From Novosphingobium aquimarinum (GTDB taxonomy: Bacteria; Pseudomonadota; Alphaproteobacteria; Sphingomonadales; Sphingomonadaceae), in the NCBI RefSeq assembly GCF_009746585.1, contig NZ_WRPO01000006.1, forward strand, positions 1 through 64,000: a stretch of 64,000 nt of DNA, written 5' to 3'. The notes beneath the pieces are model-generated. The model was not told where the DNA came from, did no database searches, and worked only from the letters and a program-made list of their open reading frames with translations. The position numbers and the translations under genes were made by a program. Positions 1-7,805 of the stretch are shown here, piece after piece. Every line of letters starts with the position of its first letter. Within the stretch, counting starts at the first letter, position 1.

Positions 1-7
1 AATGACA

Positions 8-68
8 ATCCGGGTGTTGGCGACCCCCGCTCGGGCTACGCCCTCACGGCGCTCGCCAACACCCGGAT
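8..68. repeat. 16-bp perfect inverted repeat at the left edge
   Basis: Bases 8-23 are the exact reverse complement of 53-68, with a 29-base spacer. The stem lies just upstream of, or within, the poorly defined 5' end of the dehydratase gene. It could be a terminator-like or REP-like element, or the scar of a rearrangement. No T-tract follows it. Confidence 0.6.
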
Positions 69-94
69 CAAGTGGCCTGGTTTTACTCCGCCTA

Positions 95-826
95 ATGGAC
101 GACTTTTACTCCGCCGTTGACAGGCTGTGCTTTCTGCCGGACGACCTGCAATCCGCGATAGACGTCGATGGGCATCCCAAGCGTGGCGGATTTCTTCCCC
201 CTATCCCCCTGCCCCGCAGGATGTGGGCGGGCGGCAGGTTGGAATTCCTTGCGCCCTTGCGCATCGGCGAAAAGCTGGAGCGCATCTCGACGATCGCAGC
301 AATCAAGCAGAAGACCGGCGCGACGGGCCAGCTGATGTTCGTAACGGTCAGGCATGAGATTTCCGGTGGCGGCGGACTTGCCGTCATCGAGGAGCAGGAT
401 CTCGTCTATCGCGAGGCGGAGACGGAGACATCCGCGGCGAAGAAGCCTTCGCCGGCAGCGTCTTCGTCGCCCGAAATTCCCGATGTCCAGCGTTCGGTCG
501 TTCCCGATCCAACGATGCTGCAGCGCTTCTCCGCACTGACTTTCAACGCCCATCGCATTCACTACGATCGCGCTTACGCCCGCGACGTGGAGCATTATGG
601 CGGCCTCGTTGTTCATGGCCCGCTGATCGCGACGCTGCTGATGGACTTGTGGCTGCGCGAAGACGGCACCCGGCCCGCCTCGTTCAGCTTCCGGGCCCAG
701 CGCCCACTGCTCGACACCGCTCCGTTCGACCTGTGTCTCCAGCGCAAAGCCGGTGGGGCGAAGCTCTGGAGCAGGGACGCCGAGGGCAACGTGACCATGT
801 CGGCCGAGGTGCGCACCGACGCCTGA
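95..826 (+). CDS. FAS1-like / MaoC-family dehydratase (mesaconyl- or itaconyl-CoA hydratase-like)
   Basis: Hot-dog-fold hydratase related to mesaconyl-C4-CoA/HTD2-type enzymes, which add water to enoyl-CoA thioesters in the cytosol. The family signature RGGFLPP..PLPRRMWAG lies at about residues 30-46. The second hot-dog half carries FNAHRIHYD at about residue 149, followed by LVVHGPL. The ATG at 95 gives 243 residues. An in-frame ATG at position 2 would add 31 residues that do not resemble the usual N-terminus, which normally contains a longer helix and a Trp-rich stretch, so the 5' end may be truncated or rearranged. It is convergent with the TetR gene. Substrate is unknown; the neighbouring CoA enzymes suggest an acyl-CoA intermediate of the same pathway. 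Confidence 0.75.
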   Translation: MDDFYSAVDRLCFLPDDLQSAIDVDGHPKRGGFLPPIPLPRRMWAGGRLEFLAPLRIGEKLERISTIAAIKQKTGATGQLMFVTVRHEISGGGGLAVIEEQDLVYREAETETSAAKKPSPAASSSPEIPDVQRSVVPDPTMLQRFSALTFNAHRIHYDRAYARDVEHYGGLVVHGPLIATLLMDLWLREDGTRPASFSFRAQRPLLDTAPFDLCLQRKAGGAKLWSRDAEGNVTMSAEVRTDA

Positions 827-864
827 CGGGCCGCGCGGCGGCAAAAACCTGCTAGTCCAATGGG

Positions 865-1527
865 TCAGCCGCTTGTTATCGAGCGCATCACCAACCGGAT
901 CAGCGAGCTGCGCAGAGCCTCCGAATCGGGGCCTGCCTGCGTATCCTCGTGGGTCGTCGCGACCAGGCGTTCGACGGCCGCGAGCAGCACGACCGCGTCC
1001 GCCTCTACATCGGCATCGCATCGTCCTTCCGGGCCCATCGCCCGCATCGCCTCGCCGAGGCGAGCCAGCACAGGACGCGCCAGATCATAGCGCAATTGAT
1101 GAAAGTCCGCGTCCCCGCGATCCGCCTCGAGATTGCGATAGCGCAGGATCGCCGCATTCCGGTCCCACGCCGCATTGAGCGTCGCGATGATGAAGGCGAT
1201 GTCCTCCTCGAGCCGCGAGCGCACGAGCAGTGAGTCCGGTCTTGGAAACAGTTGCGTGAAAGATGGCGCCGCTGCCTTGCTGAGATCGAGCAGCAATTCT
1301 CGCACGTCGTCGAAATAGACATAGAAGGTCGCCGCCGACGATCCTGCCTCGCGCGCGATGGCGGTGGCATTGAGGTCCATCGGCGACATCGTGCGCAGGA
1401 GGCTTTCCGCCGCCATCAAAAGTCGGCCGCGCGTTTTCATGCCCCGCGTGCCGAGTTGCTGTCCGATACGATTGCTCGACACTACGCTTTCGCCCGTCGG
1501 CTCCTTGGTGCCGCCCTTCCCTTTCAT
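865..1527 (-). CDS. TetR-family transcriptional regulator
   Basis: A 220-residue TetR repressor. The N-terminal helix-turn-helix includes TRGRLLMAAESLL and IAREAGSSAATFYVYFDD, the typical TetR recognition helix ending in the F-Y-x-Y-F motif. The C-terminal all-helical domain would bind an effector that cannot be deduced. The start at 1527 is preferred because GGGAAAG lies 5-6 bases upstream; an upstream ATG at 1554 lacks a ribosome-binding site. The gene follows the isochorismatase-like gene by 13 bases and the two are probably co-transcribed. It may act on that promoter region or on the P450 cluster. Confidence 0.85.
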   Translation of the reverse strand: MKGKGGTKEPTGESVVSSNRIGQQLGTRGMKTRGRLLMAAESLLRTMSPMDLNATAIAREAGSSAATFYVYFDDVRELLLDLSKAAAPSFTQLFPRPDSLLVRSRLEEDIAFIIATLNAAWDRNAAILRYRNLEADRGDADFHQLRYDLARPVLARLGEAMRAMGPEGRCDADVEADAVVLLAAVERLVATTHEDTQAGPDSEALRSSLIRLVMRSITSG

Positions 1528-1540
1528 GCTGCTTTCCCGT

Positions 1541-2158
1541 TCATGACAAGGCATCCATCACGCGCGCGGACGTTGTCACGGTAGCAAGCATCGGCAGCGT
1601 CTGCTCGATCGCATGACGATGCGTCTCGGCAGTCGCACCCGCGGTGCAGTCTTCGGGAATCACGACCGAAAAACCGCGGTTCACTGCTTCGATCGCCATG
1701 CCAATAAGGGCGATGTTGGTGGAGACGCCTGCAAGGATGATGGTCTCTACATCCAGCGCCCGCAGCATAGGATCGAGGTCGGTCCCGTGAAAGCCCGTTA
1801 TGCCATGCCGACGTTCGCACACGATGTCGGTAGCGACCGGCCCCAGTAGCGGATGGATCGCGGATTCTTCACGATCCGCACGGAGCAGCGGCGCGCGCAG
1901 CATCATGGCCTGCAGGGGAGATGCTTTTGCAAGTCCCCGCCCGTCCGGCAGCACACGCACGATGGCGTGGATCACCGGCCTGCTTCGCAACCGGCACGCG
2001 TCCGCCAGTCGGACGAGATTATCGAGCATCCCGCGCGCCTTCACCTGCTCTCCCAGCTGCGGAAAAAGCGAAATCTCGGGATCCACGATGCACCGCTGGC
2101 ACTCGGATATGACGAGAGCCACTTTGCGGCCCGCCTCCAGCCCACGTGGAATTGTCAT
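1541..2158 (-). CDS. Isochorismatase-fold (cysteine hydrolase family) protein lacking the catalytic Cys
   Basis: A 205-residue Rossmann-like protein of the isochorismatase/cysteine hydrolase superfamily. Visible are the first strand (ALVISECQR), HGITGFHGTDL, and the loop GVSTNIALIGMAIEAVNRG. In active members the first motif carries Asp, the middle region a Lys, and the loop a nucleophilic Cys at the position after T-N-I. Here those positions read Glu, Arg and Ala. I recall similar SECQR-type members in actinobacteria and sphingomonads, so this may be a subfamily trait rather than decay. The start at 2158 follows GAAGG. The gene is transcribed away from the amidohydrolase and shares its regulatory interval. 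Confidence 0.8.
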   Translation of the reverse strand: MTIPRGLEAGRKVALVISECQRCIVDPEISLFPQLGEQVKARGMLDNLVRLADACRLRSRPVIHAIVRVLPDGRGLAKASPLQAMMLRAPLLRADREESAIHPLLGPVATDIVCERRHGITGFHGTDLDPMLRALDVETIILAGVSTNIALIGMAIEAVNRGFSVVIPEDCTAGATAETHRHAIEQTLPMLATVTTSARVMDALS

Positions 2159-2261
2159 CGGCCTTCGTCCCCTCCCGCCCATTTCGATGCGAACCGCTCG
2201 GATCCGATACCATCCTGCGCTTCGGTTGGCGTGCCTCGCCCATACAAGGCATTCACCCACC

Positions 2262-2334
2262 TTGCATACCGTCGCTGCAAACTGAGCGCAAATGAGCGCA
2301 TGTTTCGCGCAAATCCAGCCAATTTGCATACAAA
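2262..2334. promoter_or_regulatory. Two putative GntR operator sites in a divergent promoter region
   Basis: TTGCATAC at 2262-2269 is a partial copy and TTTGCATACAAA at 2323-2334 a nearly full copy of the palindrome TTGYATRCAA, which recurs at other promoters of this cluster. A further half-site (ATACAAAA) lies near 2361. The sites sit between the diverging isochorismatase-like and amidohydrolase genes. Confidence 0.55.
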
Positions 2335-2368
2335 GTCGTCTGCCAAGGTTGCCAAGCGTCATACAAAA

Positions 2369-2389
2369 GGGTATCTGAATTGAATACCC
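2369..2389. promoter_or_regulatory. Small inverted repeat upstream of the amidohydrolase gene
   Basis: GGGTAT at 2369-2374 and ATACCC at 2384-2389 form a dyad with a 9-base centre, 38 bases upstream of the start codon. It could be an operator, perhaps of the nearby TetR protein, or a short mRNA hairpin. No direct evidence separates these options. Confidence 0.35.
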
Positions 2390-2426
2390 GTCAACTTTTA
2401 GGCGGTGAGTCGTGAGGAGAAGACCG

Positions 2427-3767
2427 ATGAAGGTAGACGATCTCGTCATCGTCAGCGTGGACGACCATGCGGTCGAACCGCCGGACATGTTCGACCAGCA
2501 CCTTGCCGTACAGCACAAGGCCATCAAACCGCGCGTCGAGAAGGACGAGAAAGGCGCCGATTTCTGGATCTTCGAAGGTCGCCGCGCGGGCAATATCGGC
2601 CTGAATGCCGTCGTCGGCCGCATGCGTGAGGAATACGGCTGCGAGCCAATCTCCTTCGACCAGATGCGCAAGGGCTCTTACGACATCGATGCCCGCATCG
2701 AGGACATGAACGTCAACGGCATCCTGTCGTCACTCAACTTCCCCAGCGTCGTGACGTTCGACGGCTCCTTGTTCCACAAGTTCGAGAACATGGGCAACGC
2801 CCTGATCCTCCTTCAGGCCTACAACGACTGGCACATCGACGAATGGTGCGGCAAATATCCGGGCCGTAACATTCCCAACGCTCTGGTTCCCTACTGGGAC
2901 ATCAAAGAGACCGTCAAAGAAATCGAGCGTGTCGCCAAGAAGGGCTGCCACGCGATCACGTTCAGCGACAATCCGTCACTGCGCAATCAGCCGAGCGTGC
3001 ATGACGCTCACTGGGAACCGCTCTGGAAGGCCTGTGCGGACAACGAGATCGTCATCAACATCCACATCGGTTCGGGTGCGGCTGCGCCGCACGCCTCCAT
3101 GGCATCGCCGATCGACGCCTGGATCACGACGATGCCGATCTCGATCGTCAACTCCGCGGCCGACTGGCTGCATCTGAAGGCGCTGAAGGATTACCCGCTC
3201 AAGATCTCGCTTTCCGAAGGCGGCATCGGCTGGATCCCCTATTTCCTCGAACGCGCGGACTTCACGCACGAACATCACGCAGCCTGGACGTACGCCGATT
3301 TCGACGGTCGCAAGCCGAGCGATATTTTCCGCGAGCACTTCATGACGTGCTTCATCGATGATCGTTTCGGACTCAAGAATCTCGAGGAAATCGGCGAGGA
3401 CAATGTCTGCTACGAGTGCGACTACCCGCATTCCGACAGCATCTGGCCGCATTCGCCCGAATATCTGATGCGCACGGTCGAGGGTCTGACCGATCGCCAG
3501 ATCGACAAGATTACGCACGAAAACGCGCTCAAGCTGTTCCAGTTCGACGCGTTCGGGCCGATGGGCGGCAAGGAGAACTGTTCGGTATCGGCGCTGCGCA
3601 AGCTCTCGCCCGATGTTCCGACGCAGCCGGTATCCTATGGTGGCCCTGCGCCGCTGCAACCGGGCGAAGAGCGCCGCCGCGTGACCTCCGGCGACATCAC
3701 GAAGATGTTTTCCGATGTCATGCTGGCGGATGGCAAGCTTGCCGCGGAAATGGCCGAAACCGACTAA
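2427..3767 (+). CDS. Amidohydrolase family protein (metal-dependent, TIM barrel)
   Basis: A 446-residue member of the amidohydrolase 2 family (ACMSD/LigW-like hydrolases and decarboxylases). The N-terminal metal-binding strand reads SVDDHAVEPPDMF (about residues 10-22), the D-x-H-x-x-E form common in this subfamily. Later ligand candidates are the His of INIHIGSG and the Asp of YECDYPHSD. Such enzymes hydrolyse or decarboxylate ring-cleavage products or other carboxylates; the substrate here is unknown. The ATG at 2427 is chosen because AGGAGA precedes it; a GTG at 2412 would overlap that ribosome-binding site. It is separated by 128 bases, containing a TTGTATGCAA site, from the P450 gene. 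Confidence 0.85.
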   Translation: MKVDDLVIVSVDDHAVEPPDMFDQHLAVQHKAIKPRVEKDEKGADFWIFEGRRAGNIGLNAVVGRMREEYGCEPISFDQMRKGSYDIDARIEDMNVNGILSSLNFPSVVTFDGSLFHKFENMGNALILLQAYNDWHIDEWCGKYPGRNIPNALVPYWDIKETVKEIERVAKKGCHAITFSDNPSLRNQPSVHDAHWEPLWKACADNEIVINIHIGSGAAAPHASMASPIDAWITTMPISIVNSAADWLHLKALKDYPLKISLSEGGIGWIPYFLERADFTHEHHAAWTYADFDGRKPSDIFREHFMTCFIDDRFGLKNLEEIGEDNVCYECDYPHSDSIWPHSPEYLMRTVEGLTDRQIDKITHENALKLFQFDAFGPMGGKENCSVSALRKLSPDVPTQPVSYGGPAPLQPGEERRRVTSGDITKMFSDVMLADGKLAAEMAETD

Positions 3768-3812
3768 AGACAGTCACGCGCCCCGGCCCGGCACGCAAGG
3801 TCGGGGCGCATA

Positions 3813-3822
3813 TTGTATGCAA
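3813..3822. promoter_or_regulatory. Putative GntR operator TTGTATGCAA upstream of the P450 gene
   Basis: TTGTATGCAA lies 72 bases upstream of the P450 start codon. It differs by one base from the perfect palindrome TTGCATGCAA found at four other positions in the first 13.4 kb. Confidence 0.55.
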
Positions 3823-3894
3823 CTCGCGATGCCTCTATACGGGCATCGCAATGAGGCCGTTGCATGAGCACGGCCTGTCGAGAGGTAAACTGAC

Positions 3895-5127
3895 ATGGCA
3901 GACGCTGCACTCGCGAGCGACTTGGAGACGACGGTACCCTCGCATGTGCCGGCCGATCTCGTAGTGAATTCGGATTTCTATTCCGATCCGCGCTATCAGA
4001 ACGATCCGTTCGGCGTGGTCGAGGGGCAGACCACCGGCAAGCGGATTTTCTACACGCCCAATCATTACATGCTTCCCGGCTGCTGGGTGATCACCCGCGC
4101 CGAGGACATCCGTCAGGTGCTGCAGAACGCCGAGGTCTTTTCCAGCCAGGGCGGCGTCAGCTTTTCCGCGCTGATCGGAGAGACCTGGAGCTTGCTCCCG
4201 CTCGAGCTCGATCCGCCGCAGCATGCCGGGTTCCGTTCGCTTCTCAACCCGCTCTTCTCCCCCAAGGAAGTGAACAAGCTGGAGCAGCCGGTCCGCGATG
4301 CCGCCGTCTCCCTGATCGAACAGTTTCAGGACAAGGACGAAATCGAGTTCGTCTCGACGTTCGCCCAGCCCTTCCCCGTGTCCGTTTTCCTGCGACTGCT
4401 CGGCTTCCCCGTCAGCGAAATGCAGACCTTCCTCGACTGGGAGTTCGGCCTGCTCAAGAGCTTCTCGCTCGAAGAACGCAAGGCCGCCGCCGCCAGCATC
4501 GTCGCCTATCTGCGCAAGGCGATTGCCGAGCGGCGTGAAAATCCGGACGAAGGTCTCGTAAGTTGGGCCACCCATGCTCAAGTCGATGGACGACCGCTGA
4601 AGGACGACGAAATCCTCGGTATCTGCTTTCTGCTTTTCGTCGCGGGGCTGGATACCGTCGCATCCTCGCTGGGTTTCCACTATCGCTATCTTGCCGAGCA
4701 CCCAGAACTGCAGCAGCAGCTGCGCGATGATCGCAGCCTGATCCCCGCTGCTGTCGAAGAGTTCATGCGCCTCTACTCGATCGTCATCAATCACCGCCGC
4801 GTGGCGCAGGACACGGAAATCGCGGGTGTGCAGATGAAGGCGGGCGATTGGGTCGCCGTGCCCACGTTCAATGCCAGTCTGGATCCCGAAGAGTTCGACC
4901 GCCCGCTCGAATTCGTTCTTGATCGCCCGTCGAACCGCCACGTTGCCTTTTCCTACGGCCCGCACCGATGCCTTGGCTCACACCTCGCGCGTCGGGAGCT
5001 CGTGGTGGCGATGAACGAAATCTTCGACCGCGTGCCGCCTTTCCGCATGAAGGAAGGGGCCCCCTTCCGCACTGTCGGCGGCGCTGTGTTCGGGGTCGAG
5101 GAACTGCACCTCGTATTCGATCGCTGA
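3895..5127 (+). CDS. Cytochrome P450 monooxygenase
   Basis: A 410-residue soluble bacterial P450 that would hydroxylate a substrate with electrons supplied by a ferredoxin. The I-helix oxygen-activation motif AGLDT is at about residue 250. The K-helix ExxR is in EEFMR at about 287. The haem-binding loop FSYGPHRCLG, with the axial Cys, is at about 351-360. Length is normal. The start is preceded by GAGAGG. Family number cannot be assigned by eye. The [3Fe-4S]-type ferredoxin at 13.0 kb and the [2Fe-2S] ferredoxin at 7.4 kb are candidate partners; no ferredoxin reductase is present in the window. The following phosphotransferase-like gene is probably in the same transcript. Confidence 0.95.
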   Translation: MADAALASDLETTVPSHVPADLVVNSDFYSDPRYQNDPFGVVEGQTTGKRIFYTPNHYMLPGCWVITRAEDIRQVLQNAEVFSSQGGVSFSALIGETWSLLPLELDPPQHAGFRSLLNPLFSPKEVNKLEQPVRDAAVSLIEQFQDKDEIEFVSTFAQPFPVSVFLRLLGFPVSEMQTFLDWEFGLLKSFSLEERKAAAASIVAYLRKAIAERRENPDEGLVSWATHAQVDGRPLKDDEILGICFLLFVAGLDTVASSLGFHYRYLAEHPELQQQLRDDRSLIPAAVEEFMRLYSIVINHRRVAQDTEIAGVQMKAGDWVAVPTFNASLDPEEFDRPLEFVLDRPSNRHVAFSYGPHRCLGSHLARRELVVAMNEIFDRVPPFRMKEGAPFRTVGGAVFGVEELHLVFDR

Positions 5128-5174
5128 GGCCGTCAGCCGTTCCGAGCAATCCGGATGCTGATCGAAAGGACTGG

Positions 5175-6446
5175 GTGCGAGGCGACCGGTTAGGCATCGA
5201 TCTGCCCGCACATCCGCAGGCTCTACGCGATGGCGGGCCCGGGTTTCTCACCCGCGCCTTCCGGCGCACCGGCGTGCTCGCTGCCGACAACGAGGTTATC
5301 GCGATCACCCGCTCGGACGAGTGGTCGGTCGGCGGCACCGGCTCCAAGATGATGCTGTCGGTCGCCTATGCATGGGGTGCCTCTGACCTCGCGACCGACC
5401 TATTCGTCAAATTCTCGCGCAATTTCACCGACCGGGGCCGGGACCGCGTGCGGATGGGCATGGAGCCCGAAGTGCACCTGGCAAACCTGTCGCGTGATCC
5501 GGCCTTTCCGATCGCGGTGCCCCGCTGCCTCTATGCCGACTTCCAGCACGCCTCCGGCACCGGCATCATCATCACCGAGCGTATCGCTTATGGCGAAGCG
5601 CCGATCGAGCCGCACCATACCAAGTGCATGGACCAGGGTCTGCCTGAGCCGCTGGAGCATTACCGCGCCCTGATCGCCACGCTGGCGTTGCTTTCGGGAA
5701 CGCACAAGGCGGGCGCGCTGGGCCCCGTATGCGAGCGTGACTTTCCGCTCGACCTCGCAGGGCTGCTGGCCCGGCGCAACCGCTACGACGCAGCCGGGCT
5801 CGCCAGTCGTGCGGACAGGATGGCGGCCTTCATCGCGCGCTATCCGCACTTGTTTCCGGAGCATCTGACCGAGCCGGCCTTTCTCGAGGGTTTTCGCGAG
5901 GCGGTTCCGCTCTACGTGGCGCAGCAGGCCGCGATCCGGCGCTTCCATTTCGCCCGGGCGGACATGCTGGCGCTGTGCCACTGGAACGCCAACATCGACA
6001 ACGCCTGGTTCTGGCGCGAGGCCGACGAACTGCGCTGCGGGCTCATCGACTGGGGGACGGTCGGACAAATGCACATCGCCCGCGCGATATGGGGCTGCCT
6101 CAGCGCGGCCGAGCCCGACTTCGTCAACGCGCACCTCGACGCGCTGCTGGAATTGTTCGTTCAGAAATACGCCAAGGCTGGCGGGCCCGAGATCGCGTCA
6201 TCCGATCTCGACATGCATCTCGGCTTGCAAGTAATGATGTCCGGCCTTGCCTGGCTGATGAGCGCGCCACCACTGATCCTCGCGGAGGTGCCCGACCCGG
6301 CCGCTGCGACCGACCGCCACGATGCGATCTTCACCGCGCGCGAGACGGCACGGGTTCAGCTCAAGGTGATGATCGGCTTTCTGAACATCTGGCACCGGCG
6401 AGACCTGTCGGGCCTGCTACGTTCAGGGCGTTTCCAACGCAGCTAG
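5175..6446 (+). CDS. Phosphotransferase-fold (aminoglycoside phosphotransferase-like) protein
   Basis: A protein of about 423 residues with the protein-kinase-like fold of APH/choline-kinase enzymes. The catalytic-loop equivalent reads LCHWNANIDNAWFW (about residue 267), followed by the metal-binding LIDWG (about 289). In typical members the loop is H-x-D-x(4)-N, so the catalytic Asp is replaced by Asn (H-W-N-A-N-I-D-N) while the second Asn is kept. It may therefore act on an unusual substrate or be inactive. No ATG lies near the 5' end; the GTG at 5175, preceded by AAAGGA, is the best start. It follows the P450 by 47 bases and converges on the SDR operon. Confidence 0.7.
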   Translation: MRGDRLGIDLPAHPQALRDGGPGFLTRAFRRTGVLAADNEVIAITRSDEWSVGGTGSKMMLSVAYAWGASDLATDLFVKFSRNFTDRGRDRVRMGMEPEVHLANLSRDPAFPIAVPRCLYADFQHASGTGIIITERIAYGEAPIEPHHTKCMDQGLPEPLEHYRALIATLALLSGTHKAGALGPVCERDFPLDLAGLLARRNRYDAAGLASRADRMAAFIARYPHLFPEHLTEPAFLEGFREAVPLYVAQQAAIRRFHFARADMLALCHWNANIDNAWFWREADELRCGLIDWGTVGQMHIARAIWGCLSAAEPDFVNAHLDALLELFVQKYAKAGGPEIASSDLDMHLGLQVMMSGLAWLMSAPPLILAEVPDPAAATDRHDAIFTARETARVQLKVMIGFLNIWHRRDLSGLLRSGRFQRS

Positions 6447-6513
6447 GGCGATCCGTCGCGGGAAGGCCGCGCCGGACCGCCCACGGTCACTGACGGATAG
6501 GAGAGGTGCTCCG

Positions 6514-7431
6514 TCAGATAGGATCCCACGCGAAGACATCAGCCGAAACCTGAAGCGGGAACAGGCTGGGCTTGAGCGCGGGCATCAGTTCCGAGCCGAT
6601 GGTCTCGGGCGTCCATCCTTCCGAACGGTGCACCGATCGCACCGGGCGCGGCGGCGAGAACAGGAAGATCTCGTTGCGCCGCACACAGAAGATCTGGCCC
6701 GACACGTCGGACGCGGCATCACCGCAAAGCCAGGCCACCAGCGGCGCGACTTTATCGGGGGTCATCGTCTTGAGCCGTTCGACCCGCTGCTTGGCCGCTT
6801 CGGTCTCAGCGGGGATGCTTTCCGTCATCCGACTCCACGCGAAAGGCGCCACGCAATTCGACCGTACGCCGAACCGCTTCATGTCTAGCGCGATCGAATT
6901 GGACAGACCCACGATCGCCATTTTCGCGGCCGAATAGTTCGATTGGCCCACATTGCCGATCAATCCCGAGGTCGACGTCATGTGGACGAACGAGCCGCTG
7001 CCTTGCTCACGGAACAGGGGCGCAGCCGCGCGCGAAAGGTGAAAGGTTCCGCCAAGGTGCACGTCGAGCACCGCCTGCCAGTCGCTCGCCGACATCTTGT
7101 GAAACATGCCGTCGCGCGAAATGCCCGCGTTGTTGACGATGGCGTCGATGCGACCGAAAGCCTTGACCGCATCGTCGACGATCGAGGCCGCGCCATCCGG
7201 GTCGGAAACGCTGGCGACGTTCGCCAACGCGCGGCCGCCCGCGGCGGTGATCTCGACCACCACTTCGGCAGCCGGTCCCTGATCGCCGCCTTCACCGCTC
7301 AGCGATCCGCCGAGATCGTTGATGACGACCGCCGCGCCTTCGTCGGCACAGGCCAGCGCGATCGCGCGCCCGATGCCCCTGCCCGCGCCAGTGACGGCGA
7401 TGACTTTGCCGGCGAGTTGCTGCGTTCCCAT
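6514..7431 (-). CDS. SDR dehydrogenase, MFE-2 / 17-beta-HSD4-like (3-hydroxyacyl-CoA dehydrogenase)
   Basis: A 305-residue short-chain dehydrogenase. Cofactor motif TGAGRGIG is at 14-21, NNAG at 100-103, and the catalytic Tyr166-x3-Lys170 in SNYSAAK. The last 60 residues (after SGQIFCVRRNEIFL) form the C-terminal extension typical of the dehydrogenase part of multifunctional enzyme type 2, which oxidises (3R)-hydroxyacyl-CoA. With the hydratase 2 at 11.0 kb it would make a split MFE-2 pair. It is last in the operon thiolase, CoA-transferase, ferredoxin, SDR; a strong AGAAGG precedes its ATG, 13 bases after the ferredoxin gene. Confidence 0.87.
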   Translation of the reverse strand: MGTQQLAGKVIAVTGAGRGIGRAIALACADEGAAVVINDLGGSLSGEGGDQGPAAEVVVEITAAGGRALANVASVSDPDGAASIVDDAVKAFGRIDAIVNNAGISRDGMFHKMSASDWQAVLDVHLGGTFHLSRAAAPLFREQGSGSFVHMTSTSGLIGNVGQSNYSAAKMAIVGLSNSIALDMKRFGVRSNCVAPFAWSRMTESIPAETEAAKQRVERLKTMTPDKVAPLVAWLCGDAASDVSGQIFCVRRNEIFLFSPPRPVRSVHRSEGWTPETIGSELMPALKPSLFPLQVSADVFAWDPI

Positions 7432-7444
7432 TCTCGAAGTCCTT

Positions 7445-7765
7445 CTAAAGTTGACTGGCGGGCAAGATCACCCGCAGGCCGTCCAATTCTTCGGACAGCT
7501 TGATCTGACACGAGAGCCTGCTGCGCTCGTCGGGGTCGACCGCCATGTCGAGCATCTCGAGCTCTTCGGCAGATGGCTTGCCCGTGCGATCGGCCCATTC
7601 CTCGGGAATGTGGACGTGGCAGGTGGCGCAGGACAGACATCCGCCGCAGTCTCCCAGAATGCCGCCGATGTCGCCGTTCAGCGCGGCCTGCATGACTGTC
7701 TCGCCCGCTTGCGCCTCGACTGTCCGGACGTCGCCGCGATGACTTTCGAATTCAATCTTGACCAT
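7445..7765 (-). CDS. [2Fe-2S] ferredoxin (adrenodoxin/putidaredoxin type)
   Basis: A 106-residue electron carrier. Cluster ligands fit C-x5-C-x2-C...C: Cys40, Cys46, Cys49 and Cys86, with an extra Cys43 inside the loop (CGGCLSCATCHV). This is the vertebrate-type ferredoxin family that serves bacterial P450s and some oxygenases. It lies inside the beta-oxidation operon, which suggests it supplies the P450 or another oxygenase of the same pathway. The partner reductase is not in the window. Confidence 0.93.
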   Translation of the reverse strand: MVKIEFESHRGDVRTVEAQAGETVMQAALNGDIGGILGDCGGCLSCATCHVHIPEEWADRTGKPSAEELEMLDMAVDPDERSRLSCQIKLSEELDGLRVILPASQL

Positions 7766-7805
7766 TTGCCTCTCTCCAAACGGCCCGGAGGGGCCGCACC
7801 TGAGC

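Noticed and set aside
865-1554. Upstream ATG at 1554 as start of the TetR gene
   Set aside because: It overlaps the upstream gene and lacks a ribosome-binding site; the ATG at 1527 has GGGAAAG at proper spacing.
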